A stretch of 64,000 nucleotides of DNA from Sipunculus nudus (taxonomy: Eukaryota > Annelida > Sipuncula > Golfingiida > Sipunculidae), in the NCBI GenBank assembly GCA_026874595.1, contig CM049314.1, positions 35,071,229-35,135,228 on the forward strand, read 5' to 3'. Of the stretch, positions 20,340 through 31,599 are shown piece after piece. A model generated the notes under the pieces. It was not told the origin of the DNA and searched no databases. It saw nothing but the letters and a program-made list of their open reading frames with translations. Positions within the stretch are counted from its first letter, which is position 1. The number at the start of each line of letters is the position of its first letter. The translations under genes were made by a program, and so were the position numbers.

Positions 20340-20690
20340 AAGGGTAGAGCACAAGGCTCATAGCCGGGAGATCGTACATTCAAATATCAGCTGAGACACT
20401 GAGATTTCCCATGCTCAGCAACCACCCAGGTCGAGCGGTCTACATGTATAATGAGGCGACAATGCCCAAAAGTCGTGTTTCACTCACAAACGAGTACGCC
20501 TGTCTGGGGTTCCTCGGTGCCATGACCCGGCATTGGGGATGACATACACCCAGGGCCCACAGGAGTGGTACACTGAGCCTGGTTGACACTAGGTTTATCG
20601 CGTGTAAGCCCCTGTTACGTAGTCCAGATCCGGAATGGAATTCTACTGATGTATATAGTACTTGGTTAAGTCAGCATTAAAAATGTAGGC
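20340..20690 (+). mobile_element. tRNA-derived SINE, copy 2
   Basis: It shares GGGTAGAGCACAA, AGCCGGGAGATCGTA, GTGTTTCACTCACAAAC, CAGGGCCCACAGG, CTGGTTGACACTAGG and GTAGTCC in the same order with the element at 9101-9466. It lacks the first half of the A box. The two copies have diverged considerably. Confidence 0.72.
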
Positions 20691-21152
20691 TGTTACTCCA
20701 CTTAACTAAAATAAAAGCAGCTGCTGATAAGCCACACTTAGGGAAGTAAACGAGCTAGGACATTTGTTCATCAGTTCGGCTACACCTGTATACTTCAATT
20801 CAAATTAAATTGCAATAAGTTTCGTTTTCATTCTTATATATTCATTTCCTATTCATTTATGATTTTCTTCATTCCAGTTCAATTCAGAATTGACCCGACC
20901 TTCACCTTAACCAAAATATATAACAGACTTTTGCAATGCAGATAGTGGAGCAGAAAATAATATCTTGCTGATCTGAAGATTAATGAACATAAGTTGATTT
21001 ATTTAAAATTACAACGGTTCAGTTAAATTCGGACCTGCATATAATTTGATAAACATAAACACCTGACAGAGGCCAGACATTTGACCTCAGCTATTGCACC
21101 ACATCTGGTGGACAAATCTTCGGCAAAAGCGCCAGAAAGTATACATCCGAGA

Positions 21153-22203
21153 ATGACAGAATCATCCCCATTGAATACACCATCAATTATGCCGCAGGAA
21201 TTCTTTCATCAGGGCACTATTTACCCAAGCTCTACCACTAGGTAGAAGATAGAGCACTTAAGAAATTTGCATTTGATCCAGGCGACATATTGATCGCCGG
21301 GTATCCCAGAACAGGTTTGCATATGACGAAACAGATGACCACAACCAACATGTTGAAAAGTTATATGGTGATTATTCATAATGCAAGAAAGGAATGCGCT
21401 ATAGGGACAATAAGTGTATTATAAAAATCAAAATATTATCAAGTTGTCAATAAATAATAAAGTAAAACGTACAATGAATAAGACGGCAAGCTTATCGAAT
21501 CAATATGATATTCCATATTTTTGTTCACAGGAAATAACTGGACCCAGACTATCATATGTGCCTTATTGCAAGCAAACGACTTGAGAATGCTTGAAAAAGG
21601 TGTGAAAAACATTTTCAACATCCTAATAGAGTTTGCTTCAGCTGAACGGGCTTCTAATATTCCACGGAAAGTGTTTTTTACATACATTCTGCCCTCAATC
21701 TTACCAGAAGACATCGGGAAGAAAAAAAAGTAATCCACGTGATGCGTAATCCTAAAGATGTAGCCGTGGCATATTATCATTTCCATCGCATGAACAAAAC
21801 ACTGGGCTGCTGCGAGGGGTGCTGGGAGGAATTCTTCCCATTTTTCAACTCTGGGAATGTCATATATGGAAGCTGGTACAAATATACAGAAGAATGGATG
21901 ATATCTTCAGGTCATCTTAATATTAAATTCATTCATTATGAAGATATGGTCCAAAAGAGAGCAGTGGTTGATTTAGCAAAGTTCCTCAGTAAAAATTTGT
22001 CTGACGAACAAGTGGAAAAATTGTGAGAAAAACAGGTTTAAAGGAAATGAAAGCAAACTTTAAAACAGAAAGATCTCGATTTTTTTGCGAAAGTAAATCG
22101 TTGGTGACTGGAAGACTTATTTTACTGAGGATCAAATCCGGGCTCATGACGTAAGATTCAAAGAACTAGTGAAGAAAATGGGAATTGATTTCCGAATTGA
22201 GTG
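21153..22203 (+). pseudogene. cytosolic sulfotransferase pseudogene
   Basis: This is a decayed relative of the sulfotransferase at 29042-30917, with the same two-exon layout. The first exon opens at 21153 (MTESSPLNTPSIM), changes frame near 21240 and ends with DILIAGYPRTG at a GT donor after 21314. The second exon starts after TTGTTCACAG near 21531 with NNWTQTIICALL. The position of the catalytic histidine reads FFTYILP, so His is replaced by Tyr. The frame then breaks at an eight-A run near 21730 and resumes with VIHVMRNPKDVAVAYYHFHR. A stop follows at 22024-22026. Further frame changes occur before a C-terminal FKELVKKMG-like end. The segment between the stop and the RKG loop is shortened. 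Non-functional, with high confidence. Confidence 0.9.
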
Positions 22204-22384
22204 AGCAAATTGGAGGAAGTCATTTTAATGTAATATGATGAGATAAGTTGAATCATACCTTTCTGAATGTCTAAAACGCCCTGGGGTTATCTACCGCGTC
22301 TGTATTCCTGATTGGTTTATGGTGATAAGAAGATTTAAATCAACATCAACATTGTTTACAATCTCTTCAAGCGCAAAATGTTTT

Positions 22385-22386
<2 letters not shown>

Positions 22387-22432
<46 letters not shown>
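22387..22432. repeat. (TA)n microsatellite
   Basis: About 45 bp of alternating TA. Confidence 0.95.
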
Positions 22433-22435
<3 letters not shown>

Positions 22436-22853
22436 CAATAAATCATACAGTAACACTAAAGATGTGAAAGGAATTCCAAACTGTACGAAAAAAATTAATC
22501 ATGATCGTTTTGTAGATTTATTTTCGAAGACCTACAATCAATATATCTCATTCCCATCAAATCAATACTTTTTAGAATCTATACACCAGAGTCTCTAATA
22601 ACATATATGAAAATCGTTTAAAGAACTGTTTAAAGTCAAACAATACCAACTTCTCTTGTTAGATAGTGTAGTGATATGATTTACATACATCACTATATCA
22701 TTGTGTAGTAATACAGTTAGAATAAGTAGTTCAGTACCAGCTCTACTTATGGATACATACAGCATCATGGTAATAAGGAAGCCCAGTTTCCATCATTGAC
22801 ATGATTATCAGTTGCAAAGTATTATGTCAGATGCCACCTATGGGCAAAATAGC

Positions 22854-22856
<3 letters not shown>

Positions 22857-22894
<38 letters not shown>
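22857..22894 (+). repeat. (CT)n microsatellite
   Basis: About 38 bp of CT dinucleotides. It is the only long non-TA dinucleotide array in the window. Confidence 0.95.
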
Positions 22895-22897
<3 letters not shown>

Positions 22898-24040
22898 ATT
22901 AGTAGCTTTGATCTTTTTCCATCCTGTTAGTATTCAGTGACACCCTAATTGTTGACCTTTGACAGACCAGTGCACTAATTACAAAAATAATATCCAAACA
23001 CAGATAAGCTTATATATCCCTTCGCTCTTATATGGCACGTTTGCGCCATAAGTGAATTAAGGGCTTGGGAGAAACTTGTGTGTTTCATTGGTCTGAATAA
23101 AAACATTAAAAACGGCTCAGCATTTCTGTAAATAATATGATGCAATATGAGGCATCCCTATCAGTAATATCTGGTGTTTTTATTATGAACGGATGATACA
23201 CATTTACTTTTGAATATCCTCAAAACAGAATAATATTTCATATATAACCATAATAAATTATCATATAACCATGTGATAAAAATAAAATTTATTTAACTCA
23301 AATGCAATATTAGTATGACCATTGTCCATTCATATAAAATATAGAGAAATCCCCCTATTTATGCAATATCCTCACCTAAAAGGGTTTCAACCTGACAATG
23401 GCATTCGAGTTGAGCAGAAGCTTTCTTTAAATGTACCTGTAGAACCTGCTGGCAATGCAGTTGTAAAGATGCATGAATAATGCACAAAAGATATACATAA
23501 AACACCAACCATTAACATGTAGGTTGGAGAGCAATGTGTTGGTTTATCTGAGAAATATTAATTTCAATGTTTAATTAAGAAGTTCGTGCGGTCAAACTTA
23601 ACGGTATCCTTTCCCTTTGACCTATCAATAATATCCATCAAATTACATACACATTAAAAAAAATGGGTTCCAGGAAGAAAATAAAAGGGTCCTTCTCAGT
23701 AGACTGTGTGGGAAACCTTTAAGGGATCTAACTAGAACCTTGAACACATTGCACTTTTTTGGACCTACTAGTTCTTTTCTAGAACCTTACAGATTCCATC
23801 CAGAAACTCTATTAAGGTTACGATAGGAACTCTAGGTATATGATTCTTTATGGAACTGTAAAAGAATGATTATCTCCTTGGTATCCTAAAGCAATTACAA
23901 TCAATTATGTAGATGGGATATAGACAATTTAATGATCATTTAGCTTAGAATTTATTTATCTGACTTTATATAACCTGTGCACGGAGGACTGATAGCAGGG
24001 CGATAGCGTATGTTTATCTTAGATACTTTAATATCTGTTT
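22895..24040. other. intergenic, no gene recognised
   Basis: No supported gene. A stretch near 23670-23850 repeats short AGAACCTT-type words but shows no clear unit. Confidence 0.4.
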
Positions 24041-25975
24041 TTAGCTCAGCTGACTGTAAGTCATCTGCGCTAAAGCCATCACCCTTTGTCCGGCGTCCGT
24101 CCGGCCGTCCGTCCGTTAACAGGGCACAAATGGTAAACGTTAGACGTAGAAAATTCTAACTGTATATCCAGGGAGGTCCTTGGTAAATCTCCTCGGAAAA
24201 CTGAAATTAGGTAATGGTGACCTATATTTTGTGACCTACGGGCCAAAAACATGATTTTGAGCACAAAGACAGTCAGACGCGGCACAAATTGGACCCATTA
24301 GGCCTAGAATCCTCTTACATGACATTTAAGGAGGTCCTAGGCAAATATCCTTGGAAACCTGAAATTAGGTCACTGTGACATATTCTGCGACCTATAGGGA
24401 AAAGATGTCATAATAGCACCCTGATTGTCAGATGGGAACAAATCATATCTTTTAGGCCTAGAATCTTCTCACACAATATCCTAGGAGGTTATAAGCAAAT
24501 CTCTGTGGAAACCTGAAATTAGGGCATGGTGACCTATATTTTGTGACCTACGAGCCGAAAAAAATGACTGTGACCACCCTGAATGTCAGATGGGCTCAAA
24601 TCATATCTGTTCGGCTTAGAATCTTCTTACGCAACATCCTGGGAGGTTCTGGGCAAATCTCCTTCGAAACTTGAAATAAGGTTATGGTGACCTACATCTT
24701 GTGACCTACAGGTGAAAACAGGATTTTGAGCATCCAGAAAGTCAGACAGGGCACACGTATTTGTTAGGCCTAGAATCTTCCAAAGTAATATTCTGAGACT
24801 TCCTTGGCAAATGTCCTTGGAAACCTGAAATTAGGTCACTATAACCTATATTTTGCGTCCTGTAGGAAAAGATATAATATTAGCACCCAGATTGTCAGAC
24901 AAGGCACAAATTGTACCCTTAGGCCTAGAATCTTCTAACATAACTTCAGGGAGCTTCTAGGCACATATCTTTGGAAACCTTAAATTAGGTCACTGTGTCC
25001 TATATTTTGCAACTTAGGCAGAAAAAAAAATATTTTGAGCACCCATACAGACGGGGCACAAATTGTATCCATTAGGCCTAGAATATTGTAACATAACATT
25101 CAGGGAGGTCCCAGTCAAATGTCCTTGGAAATTTGATATTGGCTCAATGGACCTACATTCTGCAACCTGCAGGGGAAAAGGTGTCATATGAGTACCCTGA
25201 ATGTCAGATTGGCACAAATGGTATGAATTAGGCATAGAATCTTCTAAAGCAACATCCAGGGAAGTTATAGGCAAACTTCTTTGGAAACCAGAAATAATGT
25301 CATGGTGCACAGGCCATATTCTATGTGCTTTGAGCCAAAAGAAAATATGAATTTGAGCATCCAGACAGACAAGGAACAAATTGAATCTATTTTCCTTTGA
25401 ACCTTATATTGAATATTTTAGTGAGTTCTTGGCAATTCTTCTTTTTAATCCTGAAATTAGGTCACTTAATACATGTCAAAATCGGTCAGATAGGGGACAA
25501 ATTGTATCCGTGAGCCCTAAAATCTTCCAACACAACATCCATGGAGATCTTGGCAAATCTTGCTGGAAACCTGCACATGACAGGCCAAAAACATGATTTG
25601 AGTACCTTTAACGTCAGATGGGAACTAATTGTATGCATTAGGCCTAGGTCCTGGGCAAATCTCTTTTGAAATTTAAAACTTGGTCATGGTGACCTGTATT
25701 CTGCAAGCTACTGGCCTGAAGCATGATTTGAGCAGTCAGGGCACAAATTGTATTTATTAGCCCTAGACTCTTCTAACATGGCATTTAGGGAAGACCTTGG
25801 CATTTCTTCTTGGAAACCTGAAATTGGGTCATGGTGACCTATATTCTGCGAGCTATGGACCAGAAACGTGATTTTGACAAGACAGACAAGGTACATCTTG
25901 TATCCATTTTCCTTCGAACCCTGTATTGTGAAATCCATGGAGGTCCCAGGCGGGTCTCCTATGAATCCTGAAATT
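24041..25975 (+). repeat. ~155-bp degenerate tandem array behind a GTCC-rich head
   Basis: The head (CTCAGCTGACTGTAAGTCATC, then GTCCGTCC words and GTTAACAGGGCAC) matches that at 4479. It is followed by about 13 units. Each unit begins with GGGCACAAAT-like sequence, then TTAGGCCTAGAATCTTCT, a GGAGGTCCTNGGCAAAT word, CCTTGGAAACCTGAAATTAGG and TGGTGACCTATATT. Starts at 24122, 24281, 24434, 24592, 24749, 24902, 25056 and 25210 give a period near 155 bp. Later units are shorter. Confidence 0.85.
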
Positions 25976-26459
25976 TTTATTTTTCTGTCAATTATTCAAC
26001 ATGGTAACATTAGCCATAGGCTATGCTCACAGACAATATATAAGCCCGAGACAAAAGGGAGGCAGGCGGCTATACCAGATGGTATTAAAACCCAACGGCC
26101 GGTTACGTGGTCACTCAGGACACCGAACACTAAAACTATGATGTGTTACTTAATTTCTATACAACTTTAGACGAGGGAAAACACAGAAAAAAAGGAAATC
26201 CTTTTAGTTCGAATTAACTGAACACTTGTTTATAGGAAGTGAAACGTTTGTTCCAATTTTTTATTTTTGTCCAGTTCTTCTGAATACCATTGGAATGACT
26301 CGTTATGTAATTTTAACTTAATCCTTTTTCGACATTTATTTCAGTTTACTCAGCGAACATAATCCTACGATTCGTTGACTAAATAATAATTAATTGTCTT
26401 AAGCGAAGCACACACTTGAAACTGTTATGCTGTCTGCCGAAACAGTCTGGACAGGCTCA
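25976..26459. other. intergenic, no gene recognised
   Basis: No gene or repeat recognised. Confidence 0.4.
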
Positions 26460-26600
26460 GTTATCACAGGACCATGCTGAAAAAATCCAAAAGTTCAACA
26501 TATATCAGCCCAAATGAACGAACGGTACCACTAGAAAGCAACATTAATACTGCAACCCATGAGGACCATAGCTTTAAAATGAACATCCGTATGATATTGC
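26460..26600 (-). pseudogene. SLC16-like helix-1 exon relic
   Basis: On the minus strand one frame reads WVAVLMLLSSGTVRSFGLIY and then VELLDFF. It matches VALNLGITIGTTRSFGLIY and VELLDLY of the SLC16-like helix-1 exon at 12170-12313. It then runs into two stops (near 26472), and the second half of the exon is not recognisable. No other transporter exon was found nearby, so it is a fragment of a paralogous copy. Confidence 0.72.
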
Positions 26601-26880
26601 GTCTGCTGCTTGGCAGACTGAAGAACAAAACTGAATCTTATATCTGGTAAAATATCTAATTTCCAGCAATAAAACATTTAAATTGGATTTTTTCTTACTT
26701 TAATGCACACACACTGATTATACCAGTATGGCTCTGTTGCATACTATCGATTTAATATATATTGATTAAAACTTCAATGGTGATTAAATTATTTTATATA
26801 TTTATATACCCATAATAATAATTCACAGCATAAAGTGGTCATTTATGTCAACAAATCTATCAAGGTGCAGTGCTAACGAA

Positions 26881-26899
26881 CAAAAAAAAAAAAAAAAAG
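26881..26899 (+). repeat. poly-A tract
   Basis: About 17 A residues, broken by one G near the end. Confidence 0.85.
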
Positions 26900-26905
26900 A
26901 GAAAT

Positions 26906-26998
26906 TCATGCATAAAGGGTGTCTTTCTTCATAGCAGTCCTTTCAGTTGTGGTGCTGTCTTTCTCGTATGATGGTTCCACTTCCTTTGATGACGTCAT
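26906..26998 (-). other. short open frame that could be a transporter N-terminus
   Basis: A 30-codon frame (MTSSKEVEPSYEKDSTTTER...) begins shortly after an acceptor-like TTTCCTACAG on the minus strand. It lies about 300 bp upstream of the SLC16 exon relic. Hydrophilic Ser/Thr/Glu-rich N-termini are usual in SLC16 proteins. No donor is visible before its stop, so this is a guess from position. Confidence 0.22.
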
Positions 26999-27312
26999 TT
27001 AGATCCTCTGTAGGAAACAAATACTAAACTTAATCGATAAGCACTGAACAACATATGATTGTTAGCTCTGAAATAATCTTTTGAAACAGGAATTTTCTAT
27101 TTGTAGATTAAGAACAACACAATACAATAATTATGTATAAAAATAAATATTCTTGATTTGTCCATTTAAAGCTTAAATTTAATTAAGTAAATATCAAGTA
27201 ACATCAAGAAAAGCAGACAAAGAAAGGTATACTAAGATGAAAAACACATGGCTAGGAATGCAAGAAAATAATGGCGAAAATATAACAAATATCAAAACAA
27301 TGAAGACACTCA

Positions 27313-27585
27313 TAAGTTCCCTTTTCCATGCGCGTGGAAATGCGCGCATTTCCGCTCGCTGAAAAGGCGCTGAATTGATCTTCGTCATGTGGGCTGAAAC
27401 GCGGGCGTATCCGCATATCCCCACACACCAACCATATGATTTTTTTCACAAGAGATTTGTACAAATTAGTTACACTGGTGCGATTTTTCGGCGAGCGAAA
27501 ATGCATGCATGGAAAAGGTATATATGATGTACACTAGCGCGATTTTTTTTCAGCGCGTTCCTGCGCGCATGTAAAAGGACCCTTA
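27313..27585. mobile_element. inverted-repeat (MITE-like) element
   Basis: The left end TAAGTTCCCTTTTCCATGCG pairs with the reverse complement of the right end, TAAGGGTCCTTTTACATGCG. Both continue with GCGC-rich sequence for about 35 bp. The inner part holds further GCGC words. No coding capacity. A target duplication could not be fixed. Confidence 0.6.
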
Positions 27586-27589
27586 GGTT

Positions 27590-28740
27590 TACTTTATTCC
27601 ATAACTGTACACAAGCACCTTGGCTATTATTATACACTTATGACTTGAATAAAAATATTCACATTTAGTTATTGATAGCAACCCCTCTGTCCAACACATT
27701 TCTCATTTCTATTGAAGTACAATTATGCGTATGAATGAAACTGCTCGGCGAAAAGAATATCTAATCCAGATAATATATACAGGCCAGCTGCATTATATTC
27801 CTGTCACAATCCTCCGACATTGTTATACCCCTCTACGCATTTGATCCTATTAATTAACCTATTCAACGTCTGTGAAAAGAATGACTATTCCCAGACATAT
27901 AATAAAACATCCAACCCAAAAAGGTGTTTGGCTGCGCAATTAGCAAATATCTCATATCTCATGTGATAAAAATCATTTTTTAATATCTCTATGTATTGGT
28001 TCATGAATATTTGGTTTACCTTTAATTTTTGCTGCATTTTAATTTATATGATTTCAATAGATATATCTATCTCATATTTTTCACTAATTTATTTGTTATT
28101 TTTACGATTAAATATCAATGTTTTATTTTTTAACAATATCAGACTTCAATAACATTTTCAATGTTGAATGCATCCGATATACTAAGTACTTACATAAAAG
28201 TATAAAATATTGTTGTCGTAATTTATGTTGTAGTTACTAGTATTTATTTTGTAGAAGTCTCAGTCAATATATCCGCCAAATAGTTCTTCATACCTCTAAA
28301 CCAATTTCATTTTTAATAAACATATTTATAATTTTACGCATTTACGGTCTCTGGTGGGTCAAAGGGTGGGATTCGTGTGGATATTTTAAGAGGGAACGCG
28401 GGCCGAATATACTTGACGGAAAATAAGCCACCAAGATATAGAACACACACAAAAATATATGCCGTTTGGCAGTGTCTTGTGGGGATTAGACTCACATACT
28501 AGACACCTTATGTGTTAACAATGTTATCATGATTGTTTAAATTTTCCGTTAATCCTACAGGTGACGTGTAACGTGGCATGTATTTTTAATGCAGTTGCTA
28601 AGGTGGAAGTTTCATCCCTCTTATGGCTGAGACCATTCAAAAGAAAGTATTAACATACTTAATATACAAATATACATTTTAAATGTGGCTATAGTGCCTT
28701 TAGTTTTGATGTGATTATATTGTTAATAAAGTGTGTGGAC
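27590..28740. other. upstream intergenic region of the intact sulfotransferase
   Basis: AT-rich with no gene. The stretch near 28440-28510 (GTTTGGCAGTGTCTTGTGGGG, then ATTAGACTCACA) faintly resembles a decayed tRNA-like SINE end. Confidence 0.35.
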
Positions 28741-28742
28741 AG

Positions 28743-28750
28743 TATAAAAA
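28743..28750 (+). promoter_or_regulatory. TATA box candidate
   Basis: TATAAAAA lies about 300 bp upstream of the sulfotransferase start codon and would give a 5' UTR of roughly 270 bases. It rests on the motif and its position only. Confidence 0.4.
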
Positions 28751-29041
28751 GTATTCAGTATGCAACTTGAGTGTCAATCCAACACAGCGAGTAAGATATA
28801 GTACTCGTTTCCACCACCAGGTTGCAGCATACGAGGTATCCATACAGTACCGACACAGATTCCGATTGAACGGACCATGATTACGATCTCGTCAAATTGA
28901 TAACACGTGATACACTTGAAAGAACTCACTATCGATTAGGGTTAAGTGCACTACACAAATGGGAAGTGAACCTGTGAACAACCAAGCAGAGTAGTGATTA
29001 TAATTATTGTGGATCGTGTATAAGCTTCAACTCACTCCGCA

Positions 29042-30917
29042 ATGGCAGAAGATACAATAACCCAGACACCATTAATTATTCCTGGAGAATTTATCTTCGA
29101 GGGTGTGCTGTACATACCTCCGTTATCCAAAGAACGAATCAAAGGCATGTGTGACTGGCCTGTTCATGAAGATGATGTGTTTATCACAGGGTATCCCAAA
29201 TCAGGTCTGTACCTGTATTAATAGTCGGATATCCATATTATTTTTATATAAGCTCTGATTTCAAACATGTTCAATAGATATTTACATATAGGCAACATGT
29301 AAATAGTGATATTTTATGTTTTACGTTACATTGAAATCGTGAGACGATCGATAATCAACTGCTAACACTTTCATTATCTCAAAGAAGATGTGTTTTCACA
29401 ATTGTCTGTTTGCTGTTTTTCTATCTTTTAGCAAGATATTGAAAAACCTATGAAACATTTCTTACGAAACCTGTGAAGGTATGGAACCTTCAACCTAAAC
29501 AAATGTTCAACCACATCTCTCTTTTCCTAGGAAAACGTTTCTAAGATTAATATGCTCATTTGACAGCCATGATATACGGTTGAGAGAACATAAATATATG
29601 GAAAAATGAAAACGTAAAGTTTTATGATAAATTTTCGATTCCAAAAGTGTTGAAAACCGTTGCCAACAAGTGTCATGTTGATTTAGTTTTGTTTTTCTCG
29701 ATTTCTCAAAACAACATTTCAGCAGATTTCAACAACTTTTTTTGTTTTTTTGTTTTTGTTTCTAACTAACCATATTGTAAACATCTTCTTTTGCTTTGTT
29801 TTTGTCAAAATGTCTTCTTTAAAACCGTCCATCAGATTTTTCATAATATGTTAAACATATTTAGGTTTCATATTAATTAAAACTGACAAGTTTATCCAAA
29901 TATTACGTTAATGTCAGTCAATTTAAAACGAAAAAAAAAATCCCCTGTAACACTTGAAATTCATACCAAGATAAACACATGTTAATAGATTTGACGTATA
30001 TTTCACATTAACTTTCCAAGAAATTAGTACTCTTTTAGGAACAACGTATTAGGGGTCCATGGTTTAGAATAATATTGAAAATGTCTTCATACACTGAAAG
30101 TTTTTCAGTTTCAGTTTAAATTATCATACAGAAAAATGTTTACGCTTGCGAACTAGAAACTCTTTCAATATAATTACACTTTTTTCTTATCACAGGTAAC
30201 AACTGGGTTCATACAATCGTCAGCGCTCTGCTAAAAGCTAACAACTTGGAAACATTTGAGAAAAGTGGAATGAAGGATAAGCTCACGGCGCCTTTTGAAA
30301 TCTTCAGTCTCGAACACGTGCATCAGAACATCCCTCGACCGAGCGTTTTCTACACGCATCTGTTACCGTCGTATCTTCCATATCCAGTCCGAGCTGGGCG
30401 CAACAAAGTTATACATGTACTGAGAAACCCACGTGACATCGCAGTGTCTTACTACCATTTGTACCGTATGAACGAAGCTCTTGGGTGTTACAAAGGATCA
30501 TGGGACGACTTCTTTCATTATTTTCACAAGGGACATGTCTTCTACGGAGAATGGCACCGCTATATTGAAGAATGGATGAAAGCATATCGTGAAATGAATG
30601 TGAAAAATATTCATTATGAAGACATAATTAATGATCCTGATTATTCTATAAAATCAATCGCAGATTTTCTTCAAGTACGAGTTACTCCTGAACAGATAAA
30701 TGATATCGTTAGATTAACAAGTTTCCGTCAGATGAAAGCTAATCCCCACATGAATAAAGACGACCTACCACTGCATAGAACTGAAATATCTCATTTCTTA
30801 AGAAAAGGAATTGTAGGCGACTGGATAAATTATTTTACAGAAGATCAAAAGAAACTAGCGGATGCAAAATATCAGGAATTGGTCAAGAAAACTGGGCTCT
30901 CCGTTCGGTTTGAGTAA
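29042..30917 (+). CDS. cytosolic sulfotransferase, two exons, intact
   Basis: It transfers sulfate from PAPS to a hydroxyl or amine acceptor in the cytosol; the substrate is unknown. Exon 1 is 29042-29204 and exon 2 is 30196-30917. Donor GTCTGT and acceptor ATCACAG split a glycine codon in the PAPS-binding loop. The 294-residue protein has the usual SULT length. The 5'-phosphosulfate loop reads YPKSGNNW (about 51-58), with Asn where vertebrate enzymes usually have Thr. The catalytic His is about 109 in FYTHLLP. The 3'-phosphate segment HVLRNPRDIAVSYYH has Arg 131 and Ser 139. The C-terminal loop is RKGIVGDWINYFT (about 257). The start is the first ATG in the exon and has family-like N-terminal length. 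An AATAAA lies 77 bp after the stop. It is flanked by a pseudogene copy and a divergent copy on the same strand. No disrupting change is seen. Confidence 0.93.
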
Positions 30918-30993
30918 TTGTAAATATCTAGCCTGTATTTCGTTACCGACGAAAAATACTGTTTCGCTATATTCGCGAAATGAATATCACGAA

Positions 30994-30999
30994 AATAAA
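30994..30999 (+). terminator. polyadenylation signal (AATAAA)
   Basis: A canonical hexamer 77 bp after the sulfotransferase stop codon, in the expected range for its mRNA 3' end. Confidence 0.55.
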
Positions 31000-31599
31000 A
31001 CTTTCATAAATACACAGGAAAACATTCGTTTATAGGTACATCCGGTCCCGTCGCCCACCGGTGAGGTAGTAAAAGTAAAGGGAGAAAAGTTGTAAAATGA
31101 CAGGAAGTAATAAGGGTGGCAAGAAAAGCACAAGTTAAGACAAAGGGTATAAGAGGAGAAAACATAAGAAGTTATTCTATAGATAAATACCGGTAATAAA
31201 ATATCACAGTACGCAGATAATTACACTGTACGTTTGTATAATAAGAGAGTGTCTTAGAACGTGTAAAAATGCAACAGCTTGAGAGTATATATGATCTTTA
31301 AATGAATCTTTTAGTTGAAACACAATTAATACAGACAGAGCTAAACATTTTCAAGCAATAAAAGATTATCAATGGTCTGAAGGTCCAATAAACATCTTGG
31401 GTTTGTTATCTAGATCCTCGCTGCACAACTTAATGCGGGACAATTACCATCCAAAACTGGAAACAATAACGGAGTTATGCATATACCTGGTCATCCCGAT
31501 ATACAACGCTGGCCGAAAAAGACCTGTTTTTTAATATCATTTGCTCTTCTAGATCTCAAATTAGAAACAAATCTATGTACATTTATATAGCCTTAAAAA

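Noticed and set aside
24079-25938. Several short minus-strand open frames in the 155-bp array
   Set aside because: They are shadows of the tandem unit and share the same residues in each unit.
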